The notes under the pieces were generated by a model. The model made no database searches. It had not been told where the DNA came from and worked only from the letters and a program-made list of their open reading frames with translations. Made by a program: the position numbers and the translations under genes. From positions 1 to 5,753 of the forward strand of contig JBJKRP010000061.1 in the NCBI GenBank assembly GCA_046704565.1: DNA of 5,753 nucleotides, read 5' to 3'. This stretch comes from FEN-1297 sp046704565. Lineage in GTDB: Bacteria > Bacteroidota > Ignavibacteria > Ignavibacteriales > Ignavibacteriaceae. Positions 1 through 5,753 of this stretch are shown here, piece by piece; position 1 is the stretch's first letter, and each line of letters opens with the position of its first letter.

Positions 1-5
1 CTTCC

Positions 6-34
6 AAAAGGGCATCTCGACAGGCTCGATGCCC
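6..34 (-). repeat. REP-like palindrome, possible 3'-end hairpin/terminator
   Basis: GGGCATC (10-16) and GATGCCC (28-34) form a perfect 7-bp stem around an 11-base centre that itself carries TCGA near both ends (TCGACAGGCTCGA at 17-29 overlapping the arms). On the minus strand, the direction of the hydrolase genes, the stem is followed at once by TTTT (9-6), so it may end transcription about 180 bases beyond the GH2 stop. The core CTCGACAGGCTCGA resembles dispersed extragenic palindromes I recall from several bacterial genomes, but only one copy lies in this window. The bases between it and the stop codon (35-210) show no gene; that stretch is AT-rich with many stops. Confidence 0.45.
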
Positions 35-210
35 GGCTTAACTAACTTTTTGGTCACCCCCTATGTTAATTTCATTTAATAACTTTGGAACAAAAAAATT
101 TACAAAATCCATATGTTAAGACGCCAATGAGATTAGCAATCTGTGCAGCGATATTTTTGGTTTAATAGAAATCTTGCCAGTCCGTCGGGAGTATAGTCCG
201 GGCAGCAAAT

Positions 211-2004
211 CTATTTCTCCTTTAGTTCTTTATAGAATTTTTGAAGAACGAAAAACGCTTTCTTCTTCTTCCCTCTGTTCGATATTAAGCCTTTCCGGTT
301 ATAGAAATCCTGGAAGTATGGCAGCGGTCTCCTGGGCGACCTGAAGTCCATTAATATCCAGGGACTCATCCCTCTTAAAAAGGAAATTTTCTTTAGCATT
401 TCAATTTGATATTTATAAACATTCGCCTGATACTCTTCAGTCCATCTTGTATCTTTATCTCCATGATATCCGTACAGCGCAGCAGCGCCAAGCTCGCTGA
501 TGATTAATGGCTTGTTATATTCAGTCTGCCATACTTTCTTAAGCGCATCTTCCGGTTTGCCGGCATACCAGCCAATGTATTCGTTCACCCCTATAACGTC
601 AAGATATTTGCAGAGCGGATCGTTTATTATCACCTTGTCCTTACTATAATCAGTCTCTGTTGCTGCCGTAATCAATCTTGTAGGATCCAAAGCCCTGGCG
701 CTGTCTATTAACGTTTTTAAAAACTTTAGTCTTGCATCACTTCTCGGTGTTTCGTTTGCCATTGACCAGATTATTACCGGGGCTCTGTTCCTGTCCCTGG
801 TTATCATTTCAGTCAACTGGTTTAAAGCGTTGTCAAGCGTATTTTTGTTTGTCCATTGTATCGTCCAGTAAACGGGAATCTCCGACCACACAAGTAGCCC
901 CATCTTTTCGGCTTCCCTGATCATGTTTTCATTATAAGGATAATGCGCAAGACGGACGTAGTTACATCCCAGTTCTTTAGCCCAGTTCAGCAGGGTGCGG
1001 TCTTGTGCCGTGCTGTATGCCCGTCCTGACGTGAATGGAGCTTCCTCGTGCATTGATATTCCTCTCAGAAATATCGGTTTGTTATTCAGCAGAAGTTCGG
1101 TCCCTTTGGTCTCAATTGATCTAAACCCTATTTCATCATTGACTGTATCGGTCTCCGAGATAATTTTAACTCCGTATAAAAAAGGATCGCCGGGAGACCA
1201 CAGTCTTAAATTCGCAGTAAAATCTATTTTTGCTATGCCGTTAACATCAGTCATGAATTTTTTATTAATGCCTACGCCGGGTACTTGAATTTCTATGCTC
1301 TGTTTCTTTAGGCTCCCGTTTAATTTTAACCATCCGTCAACTTCATTTAAAGATCCCTTCTTCAATTGTATAAAATAATCCTGGATGAATGTCTCCGGCT
1401 CTTCAACAAGGTACACGTCCCCCGTCAGTCCCCCGTAATTCCACCAATCTGTATCCAGTGTAGGAACTCCGTCCTTCAGTCTTTTGTCGTCGACTTTTAC
1501 TACAACGAAGTTACTCCCGTCCTTTAAGAATTTCGTTGCTTCAAAATCAAACGGAGTAAAGCCGCCGGTATGCTCGCCTAACTCCTTCCCGTTTACGTAA
1601 ACAATTGCGTCATAATTCGCCGCTCCGAAATAAAGAAAAGTTCTTACACCCGGTCTTACATTATACTTGAACGATTTCTTATACCATATTGTGCCTTCAT
1701 AAAGGAATAGCTTTTCCTTTTGAGTATTCCAATCGCCCGGGACCTCTAACGTTTCGGACTTATCGAAATTATACTCCACCAGGTCACTTTTACTTTTAGC
1801 ATGCCTGTCAAGGAAGTAGCCGTCATTTCTCGGCTTGTACCGGTAATCATAATAGCCTGCTTCATACGGATCGATAATTATCCTCCACTTGCCGTCAAGA
1901 CTTATTTTATCTCTGTGGGATATGTTGGTAATCAATCCCGTATGTTGGGGAAAGATAACCGCCGTTGTCATTAAAGAAACAAAAATGGTAAAAAGTATTT
2001 TCAT
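211..2004 (-). CDS. Exported GH2 glycosidase, probable beta-glucuronidase
   Basis: Predicted retaining exo-glycosidase of family GH2 that removes a terminal beta-linked sugar, most likely glucuronic acid, outside the cytoplasm. Seen: a hydrophobic N-terminal stretch (residues 3-18) after MK, a likely signal peptide with no clear cleavage site and no lipobox; a sugar-binding jelly roll at about 31-202 (SLDGKWR, VYVNGKELGEHTGGFTPF); an immunoglobulin-like domain at about 205-297; and a TIM barrel from about 298 to the end. E418 in WSMANE is the expected acid/base and E504 in IISELG the expected nucleophile. N474 and Y476 (VNEYIGWY), W549 (SPWILMDF) and the N569-R-K571 triad line up with E. coli GUS residues N466, Y468, W549 and N566-x-K568. 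The NxK pair is the known carboxylate-recognition signature of beta-glucuronidases. Length (597) is close to E. coli GUS (603), and the long active-site loop 1 of that enzyme is absent. The start is supported by the signal peptide and an AAGGA box 10 bases upstream. It lies 175 bases downstream of the lacZ-type gene in the same direction. GH2 assignment is very secure; glucuronide specificity is less so, since galacturonidases and other GH2 enzymes can share NRKG. Confidence 0.9.
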   Translation of the reverse strand: MKILFTIFVSLMTTAVIFPQHTGLITNISHRDKISLDGKWRIIIDPYEAGYYDYRYKPRNDGYFLDRHAKSKSDLVEYNFDKSETLEVPGDWNTQKEKLFLYEGTIWYKKSFKYNVRPGVRTFLYFGAANYDAIVYVNGKELGEHTGGFTPFDFEATKFLKDGSNFVVVKVDDKRLKDGVPTLDTDWWNYGGLTGDVYLVEEPETFIQDYFIQLKKGSLNEVDGWLKLNGSLKKQSIEIQVPGVGINKKFMTDVNGIAKIDFTANLRLWSPGDPFLYGVKIISETDTVNDEIGFRSIETKGTELLLNNKPIFLRGISMHEEAPFTSGRAYSTAQDRTLLNWAKELGCNYVRLAHYPYNENMIREAEKMGLLVWSEIPVYWTIQWTNKNTLDNALNQLTEMITRDRNRAPVIIWSMANETPRSDARLKFLKTLIDSARALDPTRLITAATETDYSKDKVIINDPLCKYLDVIGVNEYIGWYAGKPEDALKKVWQTEYNKPLIISELGAAALYGYHGDKDTRWTEEYQANVYKYQIEMLKKISFLRGMSPWILMDFRSPRRPLPYFQDFYNRKGLISNRGKKKKAFFVLQKFYKELKEK

Positions 2005-2014
2005 TACTATTTAT

Positions 2015-2019
2015 TCCTT
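2015..2019 (-). promoter_or_regulatory. Ribosome binding site of the GH2 glucuronidase-like gene
   Basis: AAGGA on the minus strand, 10 bases before the ATG at 2004-2002. Same motif and nearly the same spacing as in front of lacZ; it supports the chosen start. Confidence 0.6.
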
Positions 2020-2059
2020 GCCTCGATTTATAAATTCAAGTTCATTATGGATATTAAAC

Positions 2060-2071
2060 AGTGTACCCGGA
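2060..2071 (-). promoter_or_regulatory. TCCGGGTACACT box upstream of the GH2 glucuronidase-like gene
   Basis: On the minus strand this 12-mer matches TCCGGGTATATT at the lacZ promoter (5493-5504) in 10 of 12 positions. If the lacZ copy contains the -10 hexamer TATATT, the equivalent hexamer here is TACACT (4 of 6 to consensus), with transcription starting near 2053 and a leader of about 50 bases. The region 17 bases upstream (AAGAGA) is a poor -35, so an activator or a shared regulator site would be needed. It could also be chance. Confidence 0.3.
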
Positions 2072-2127
2072 TAATTTGTCCTTCTCTTCCTTTCCGCTGT
2101 CATTGAAATTCACATGCTTCATGAACT

Positions 2128-2159
2128 GCCGGACTATCATTCTAAAATAATAGTCCGGC
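2128..2159 (-). terminator. Intercistronic hairpin after lacZ (weak terminator or mRNA-end stabiliser)
   Basis: A perfect 10-bp inverted repeat, GCCGGACTAT (2128-2137) and ATAGTCCGGC (2150-2159), lies 20 bases beyond the lacZ stop. Three more inner pairs (2139-2141 with 2146-2148) can form after one C/A mismatch, leaving a 4-base loop. No U run follows on either strand, so it does not look like a standard intrinsic terminator. It may slow RNA decay or set different levels of the two hydrolases in one transcript. Confidence 0.6.
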
Positions 2160-2179
2160 TAAATGATGCTTAATCTTCA

Positions 2180-5100
2180 TTATCTAAACCGCGAATGCTC
2201 TCGAGCAACATCTTCCATCTTACCCATTGTTGAGTTATAAGGCATTATAAAAAAGCTATAGCTGTATGATTGAGTCGCCGGTAAACGGAACTGCGGCAGC
2301 GGTCTTGCATTGGGGCTCCAGGTGTCTATGCCTCCTATTCCCATCTGTTTATAATCCAGGTTAACGGTAATAAAATTCCTATTAGGCAGTTGATCAATAT
2401 GCGTTGCTTTTTCCAGATCCTCTAATGAATAATTCCATGCGCTGATGCTTAAGGTTGGATTTCCGACTGCAAGCAAGCCTTCGCCGTTCTTGTTTGTAAA
2501 AGCCGCCCAGCGTACGTCGCACCGGTTGCCGTTCTCTTGCGGACGGACATAATTTGTCCACAGGCTGTCTACTTGACCGGAATACTGCCCTATGTTTGCG
2601 CCGCTTTCCTTGTCTTGATAATTAGCCCACGGACCTCTTCCGTACCAGCTCATCGTGCCGTACTCTTTAGGTATCCTTAGCTCTTCACCAACCTTCGGAA
2701 TATCCGGCAATGCGGCTCCAACCGGATGCAGCTGCTGCTCAACTTTTACCACGCCGCTTCCATAAACCTTGTACTCTACGCTCCAGGTTGATGAGCCAAG
2801 CGGTAAAGTTCCGCTGACGGAAACAACTGCTTCCTTATCATTTGGCTGTGTAACTTTTACATCGTCAACTTTGCGTCCTGCTGCGGCTTGTTTCCACGCG
2901 TTCAGGGCTCCGCGGAATCCCGCTATATCGTTGTCTGTCGGTGCACGCCAGTAATTCGGCTGCATAGGCGCGCTTAGCAGCTCGCGTCCTTTCCAGTTGT
3001 AGCTTACAAGAGAACCGTCGCTTTTATTAATTTCAATTTTGAATCCTTCTCCGCTGACAACAATTGGGTTCCCCGCTTGATCTATTTTAACCGCGCTCAT
3101 CTTGCTAAGATCAATTTTCTGAGCCTGCGGTGCCGCCCACGGCATCTTAAATTGATCCCATGCTACTGTGAAGCCTTTCTTTGCCCAGAATTCATCACTC
3201 TTAAGATTGACGCTTAGATTTAACCAGTATTCACGCCCCGGGACTAAATTCGGCTGCTTGATAGGCAGAGCAAGAAATGCCCGTCTACCCGGCGGAGTAC
3301 TTAGCGTATCGATTACGCCGGACTGAATTACCTGTCCGTCCTGTGTTACATTCCAGCGCACTTCGTAATTCTTCAAACTCGAATGAAAATAATTATTATA
3401 AATCATCACTCTGTCTTTTGATAGATCAATAGGCTGGAAGTTTACATATTGATATACATGCTTTACCTCGTAGTACGCCGGCTGCGGAACCCGGTCAGGC
3501 AGAATAAACCCGTTAATGTTAAAGTTCGCGTCGTTCGGAACGTCGCCGTAATCCCCGCCGTAAGCCCAGAACATCTTTCCCTGCGCATCTTTTTTATACA
3601 AGCCTTGATCAACCCAGTCCCAGATGCAGGCTCCGATAAGATTTTTATGACTGTTAATTATGTTCCAGTAAATCTGCAGATTGCCGGTGGAATTTCCCAT
3701 CGAATGAGCATATTCACAAAGAAATATCGGCTTAGTTATATTGGGATCTGCGGCTAAGTTTTTGAGTTCATCGGGAGACGGATACATATAGCTGTTCATG
3801 TCCGCAACACTGTTCATCTGCTCATAATGAATCGGTCTTGAAGGATCAACCGCCCGCGCATACGATGCCATTATCTTAAAGTTCTCGCCGTTGCCTGCCT
3901 CATTGCCAAGCGACCATATAATCACACAAGGATGGTTCTTATCTCTGGCTATCATACGTTTGATTCTTTCAAGACAGGCATTTGTCCAAAGCGGATCGCT
4001 GCCGGGCAGCAAATCCTTGTAAAAAGATAAACCGTGCGACTCTAAATTAGTTTCATCAATTACATACATACCGTATTTATCAAAAAGGTAATAATACCTT
4101 GGATCGTGCGGGTAGTGTGAGAAGCGGACAGTATTAATATTAGCACGCTTCATTAATTTAAGGTCCTTTACAATCCATTTATAATCAACTGCCCTGCCGT
4201 GAAAAGGATCATGATCATGTATGTCTGTCCCCTTCAACTTTACTGAGACTCCATTTACCAGCAGCATCCCATCCTTAATTTCAATTGTGCGGAATCCCGC
4301 AGTAGACCGGGCTGCTTCAATAAGTTTGCCGTTCTCGTCTTTTAAAACCAAAACTACTGTATATAGATATGGAGTTTCAGCACTCCATTTTTCTACGTTT
4401 TTTATTTCTGATCTAAGATCCGCTATCGCATCCGTACCGGCTGGAATATCTGTAACTGTTTTTCCTTGTATAAACGGACCGCTTCCGATTTGTTTACCAT
4501 GTTCATCGTAGAGATAAGCATCAACGTTCGCAGGCTTTAAGTCTTTACCTGTGTTGTTGCGGACTTTTACTGTTATGTCGAGCAAGCCGTCGGTATATCT
4601 GTCATCTAACTTTGCCCTGACAAAAAAATCTTCCAGGTGTTCTTTAGGTGTCGAGTATAAGTACACCGGACGGAATATCCCGCTGAACCGCCACATGTCC
4701 TGATCTTCAAGATAGGAACCGTCAGACCAGCGGATTACTTCTACTGCTAATTGATTAACTCCTTTTTTAACATAAGAAGTCAAGTTGAACTCTGCCGGGG
4801 TCATACTGCCCTGGCTGTATCCTACTTTTTCGCCGTTTACCCAGATGTAAAAAGCGCTCTTCACCCCGCCGAAATGGATATAAATATCACGTCCATCCCA
4901 GTCATTTGGTATTGTAAATGTAGTTCTGTAAGAACCAACGGGATCATAATCTTGAGGAATAAGTGGCGGATGAGCCGGGTAATCCGGATGGAATGGATAC
5001 CTGTAATTAAGATAAATAGCCTTTCCGAAGCCTTCCGTCTGCCAGCTTGCAGGCACCCGGATGTTTGACCAGCTGCTTACGTTATAATCCGTCTTGTAAA

Positions 5101-5374
5101 AGTCCTTCGGTCTCTCCGCCGGATTTTTCGACCACTTGAATTTCCACGTACCGTCGAGAGATTTATAATAGGGGGTGTGGAACTCCAGCCCGCTGTCTGC
5201 CAATGCGCTCTGCACGTCGGGATAATGCATGAAGCTTAAATTAGCGGGCAGTTTATTTATCCCGATAACCTGTGGGTTTTCCCAATCCGGCAGACCGTTG
5301 TAATTTTCCTGCGCAAATAAAAGTGCGGAAGCAGTCAATATAGTTAATATGATTATAGCGAATGAATATTTCAT
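2180..5374 (-). CDS. lacZ: Exported LacZ-type GH2 beta-galactosidase
   Basis: Hydrolyses terminal beta-D-galactosyl residues with retention of configuration; expected in the periplasm or secreted. Seen: a signal peptide (MKYSF, hydrophobic run to about residue 20, likely cut after A21 in LLFA-QEN); a jelly-roll domain at about 28-243 with N123 and LEDQDMWRFSGIFR (222-235), matching the E. coli segments that hold N102 and D201; an Ig-like domain at about 245-362; a TIM barrel at about 364-650; a second Ig-like domain to about 745; and the LacZ domain 5 beta-sandwich at about 772-1045 (NYWRAPTDND, MSWYGRGPWANYQDK, GGIDTWSPNARP). E492 in SLGNEAGNG is the acid/base and E554 in FLCEYAHSMGNS the nucleophile. 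E445 and H447 (ETNLESHG) match the Mg2+ ligands E416/H418; H387, H420, W585 and W1019 match E. coli H357, H391, W568 and W999. At 1064 residues it is slightly longer than E. coli LacZ (1023), owing to the leader and a basic 20-residue tail. AAGGA lies 9 bases upstream of the start. Family and catalytic completeness are near certain; the natural substrate (lactose, galactan or another beta-galactoside) is not shown by the sequence. Confidence 0.96.
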   Translation of the reverse strand: MKYSFAIIILTILTASALLFAQENYNGLPDWENPQVIGINKLPANLSFMHYPDVQSALADSGLEFHTPYYKSLDGTWKFKWSKNPAERPKDFYKTDYNVSSWSNIRVPASWQTEGFGKAIYLNYRYPFHPDYPAHPPLIPQDYDPVGSYRTTFTIPNDWDGRDIYIHFGGVKSAFYIWVNGEKVGYSQGSMTPAEFNLTSYVKKGVNQLAVEVIRWSDGSYLEDQDMWRFSGIFRPVYLYSTPKEHLEDFFVRAKLDDRYTDGLLDITVKVRNNTGKDLKPANVDAYLYDEHGKQIGSGPFIQGKTVTDIPAGTDAIADLRSEIKNVEKWSAETPYLYTVVLVLKDENGKLIEAARSTAGFRTIEIKDGMLLVNGVSVKLKGTDIHDHDPFHGRAVDYKWIVKDLKLMKRANINTVRFSHYPHDPRYYYLFDKYGMYVIDETNLESHGLSFYKDLLPGSDPLWTNACLERIKRMIARDKNHPCVIIWSLGNEAGNGENFKIMASYARAVDPSRPIHYEQMNSVADMNSYMYPSPDELKNLAADPNITKPIFLCEYAHSMGNSTGNLQIYWNIINSHKNLIGACIWDWVDQGLYKKDAQGKMFWAYGGDYGDVPNDANFNINGFILPDRVPQPAYYEVKHVYQYVNFQPIDLSKDRVMIYNNYFHSSLKNYEVRWNVTQDGQVIQSGVIDTLSTPPGRRAFLALPIKQPNLVPGREYWLNLSVNLKSDEFWAKKGFTVAWDQFKMPWAAPQAQKIDLSKMSAVKIDQAGNPIVVSGEGFKIEINKSDGSLVSYNWKGRELLSAPMQPNYWRAPTDNDIAGFRGALNAWKQAAAGRKVDDVKVTQPNDKEAVVSVSGTLPLGSSTWSVEYKVYGSGVVKVEQQLHPVGAALPDIPKVGEELRIPKEYGTMSWYGRGPWANYQDKESGANIGQYSGQVDSLWTNYVRPQENGNRCDVRWAAFTNKNGEGLLAVGNPTLSISAWNYSLEDLEKATHIDQLPNRNFITVNLDYKQMGIGGIDTWSPNARPLPQFRLPATQSYSYSFFIMPYNSTMGKMEDVAREHSRFR

Positions 5375-5383
5375 AACATTTTT

Positions 5384-5388
5384 TCCTT
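5384..5388 (-). promoter_or_regulatory. Ribosome binding site of lacZ
   Basis: AAGGA on the minus strand, 9 bases before the ATG at 5374-5372, in an A-rich leader. It supports this ATG, as does the signal peptide that starts directly from it. Confidence 0.65.
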
Positions 5389-5459
5389 ATTGTTAATTCC
5401 CGGCTGAAGATTAAATTGGAAGTTCCATTTCTATGGTTCTCAATAGTTTTTATCACATT

Positions 5460-5481
5460 ATTTAAGATCTGGCTCTTAAAT
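5460..5481. promoter_or_regulatory. Inverted repeat, possible operator in the lacZ leader
   Basis: Perfect 8-bp arms ATTTAAGA (5460-5467) and TCTTAAAT (5474-5481) flank a 6-base centre TCTGGC. It would sit at roughly +6 to +27 from the start site of the predicted promoter, a usual place for a repressor operator. The arms are AT-rich and the stem would be weak as RNA, so protein binding seems likelier than an RNA hairpin. No regulator gene is visible in the window to pair with it. Confidence 0.4.
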
Positions 5482-5492
5482 TTATATAAAAA

Positions 5493-5521
5493 AATATACC
5501 CGGAGAAGGTTTCTCTGTAAC
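5493..5521 (-). promoter_or_regulatory. Candidate sigma-70-type promoter for lacZ
   Basis: On the minus strand GTTACA (5516-5521, 4 of 6 to TTGACA) and TATATT (5493-5498, 5 of 6 to TATAAT) are separated by exactly 17 bases. The -10 with its following T run (TATATTTT) also matches 7 of 8 positions of the Bacteroidota -7 element TAnnTTTG, but there is no TTTG -33 box at the right distance. Transcription would start near 5486, giving a leader of about 110 bases before the lacZ start. This is the best-looking pair in the gap; chance AT-rich matches are common, so it remains a prediction. Confidence 0.45.
5503..5515. repeat. Short inverted repeat inside the lacZ promoter spacer
   Basis: GAGAA (5503-5507) and TTCTC (5511-5515) form a perfect 5-bp inverted repeat around GGT, lying between the predicted -35 and -10 boxes. 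It could be a second regulator half-site pair, but five-base arms are easily found by chance. Confidence 0.25.
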
Positions 5522-5610
5522 TCAGATACAAAAAATTTGCGAGCGTGTATTGAGACTTTGTGACCCTGCCTTTTTGTTTTCACTTCAAAAGTAATGGCTC
5601 ATCTGAATTT

Positions 5611-5753
5611 TTATAAATCCGAAACTCTTCTCACCACGGCTCTGGCGGGGGCGCCGTCCGATCCCGCAATGTTGATCGGTAAACAAATTAAATCATATAT
5701 CCCCTGCGTTACCCGGCTTAACGCAAGCCCCTCTATTATACAGATTTCCGAGC
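5611..5753 (-). CDS. Cyclase/kynurenine-formamidase-family protein, C-terminal fragment
   Basis: Only the last 46 codons plus two bases of a preceding codon are present; the gene runs off the right edge of the window. The readable end includes IIEGLALSRVTQGIYDLICL followed by PINIAGSDGAPARAVVR, ending VSDL before a TAA stop. This is the conserved C-terminal pattern of the cyclase family (PF04199: arylformamidase/kynurenine formamidase and related metal-dependent hydrolases), where the enzyme typically ends ENL-x-LD-x-(V/L)-x-x-G-x-(Y/F)-(D/E)-L-I-x-LP-(L/I)-x-(I/L)-x-G-x-(D/E)-(A/G)-(A/S)-P-x-RA. The metal-binding HxGTHxDxPxH motif would lie outside the window, so activity cannot be judged. 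Family members open N-formylkynurenine, isatin or other amide and lactone rings; the substrate here is unknown. It reads in the same direction as the two hydrolase genes, 236 bases upstream of lacZ, with no clear terminator between, so read-through is possible but a separate unit is equally likely. Confidence 0.8.
   Translation of the reverse strand, partial: SEICIIEGLALSRVTQGIYDLICLPINIAGSDGAPARAVVRRVSDL

Noticed and set aside
2054..2122. A 22-codon minus-strand reading frame (MKHVNFNDSGKEEKDKLSGYTV) in the gap between the hydrolase genes; open further upstream through the hairpin.
   Set aside because: No ribosome binding site, very short, overlaps the hairpin and the TCCGGGTA box, and resembles no peptide I know.
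198..4015. An exact 14-base match CCGGGCAGCAAATC at 198-211 and 4002-4015.
   Set aside because: The second copy encodes DLLPG within conserved LacZ sequence and the first ends at the GH2 stop codon; one such match in a window of this size is plausibly chance.
732..5068. Several plus-strand frames of about 60-105 codons inside the two hydrolase genes (for example 995-1288, 3449-3757, 4751-5068).
   Set aside because: All lie opposite strongly conserved GH2 coding sequence, show no recognisable domain, and are explained as antisense shadows.
5253..5531. A 92-codon minus-strand frame overlapping the lacZ signal-peptide region.
   Set aside because: It reads through the promoter and the lacZ start in another frame, has low-complexity AT-driven composition, and would conflict with the well-supported lacZ start.
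5453..5564. TGTGA-type CRP half-sites at 5453-5457 (minus strand) and 5560-5564 (plus strand).
   Set aside because: Neither has a matching TCACA partner six bases away, so there is no full CRP site.
5571..5610. Possible terminator after the cyclase-family stop, around ACTTTTGAAGT.
   Set aside because: Only a 4-bp stem can form and no U run follows.

Overview
The window holds two adjacent, same-direction glycoside hydrolase family 2 (GH2) genes on the minus strand, plus the 3' end of a third minus-strand gene that enters from the right edge. Read along transcription (right to left) the order is: the C-terminal end of a cyclase/kynurenine-formamidase-family protein (5611-5753, cut by the window edge); a 236-base gap with the best promoter candidate and two small inverted repeats; a full-length exported LacZ-type beta-galactosidase of 1064 residues (2180-5374); a 175-base gap with a perfect 10-bp hairpin; an exported GH2 enzyme of 597 residues whose active-site pattern fits a beta-glucuronidase (211-2004); and about 210 non-coding bases ending in a REP-like palindrome.

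Both hydrolases begin with hydrophobic signal peptides, so they should work in the periplasm or outside the cell, unlike cytoplasmic E. coli LacZ and GUS. Both keep the GH2 catalytic glutamates and their surrounding motifs, and neither shows a frameshift or truncation. The pair looks like part of a saccharide-degrading locus: removal of terminal beta-galactose and beta-linked uronic acid would suit arabinogalactan, glycosaminoglycan or plant-glycoside breakdown. The substrate is inference, because no transporter, TonB/SusCD pair, sulfatase, lyase or regulator is visible here. The cyclase-family gene may be unrelated to sugar use.

The organism is probably a Gram-negative bacterium with moderate G+C. 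Exported LacZ-type GH2 enzymes of this kind are frequent in the Bacteroidota/Ignavibacteriota/Chlorobiota assemblage, and the short AT-rich leaders with AAGGA ribosome-binding sites do not contradict that. This placement is low-confidence and rests on general resemblance, not on a marker gene.

I found no tRNA, rRNA, CRISPR array, insertion sequence or evident new system. The most interesting non-coding signals are a near-identical TCCGGGTAYAYT box upstream of both hydrolase genes, an inverted repeat just downstream of the predicted lacZ promoter, the intercistronic hairpin, and the palindrome at the left edge. The plus strand carries no convincing gene.
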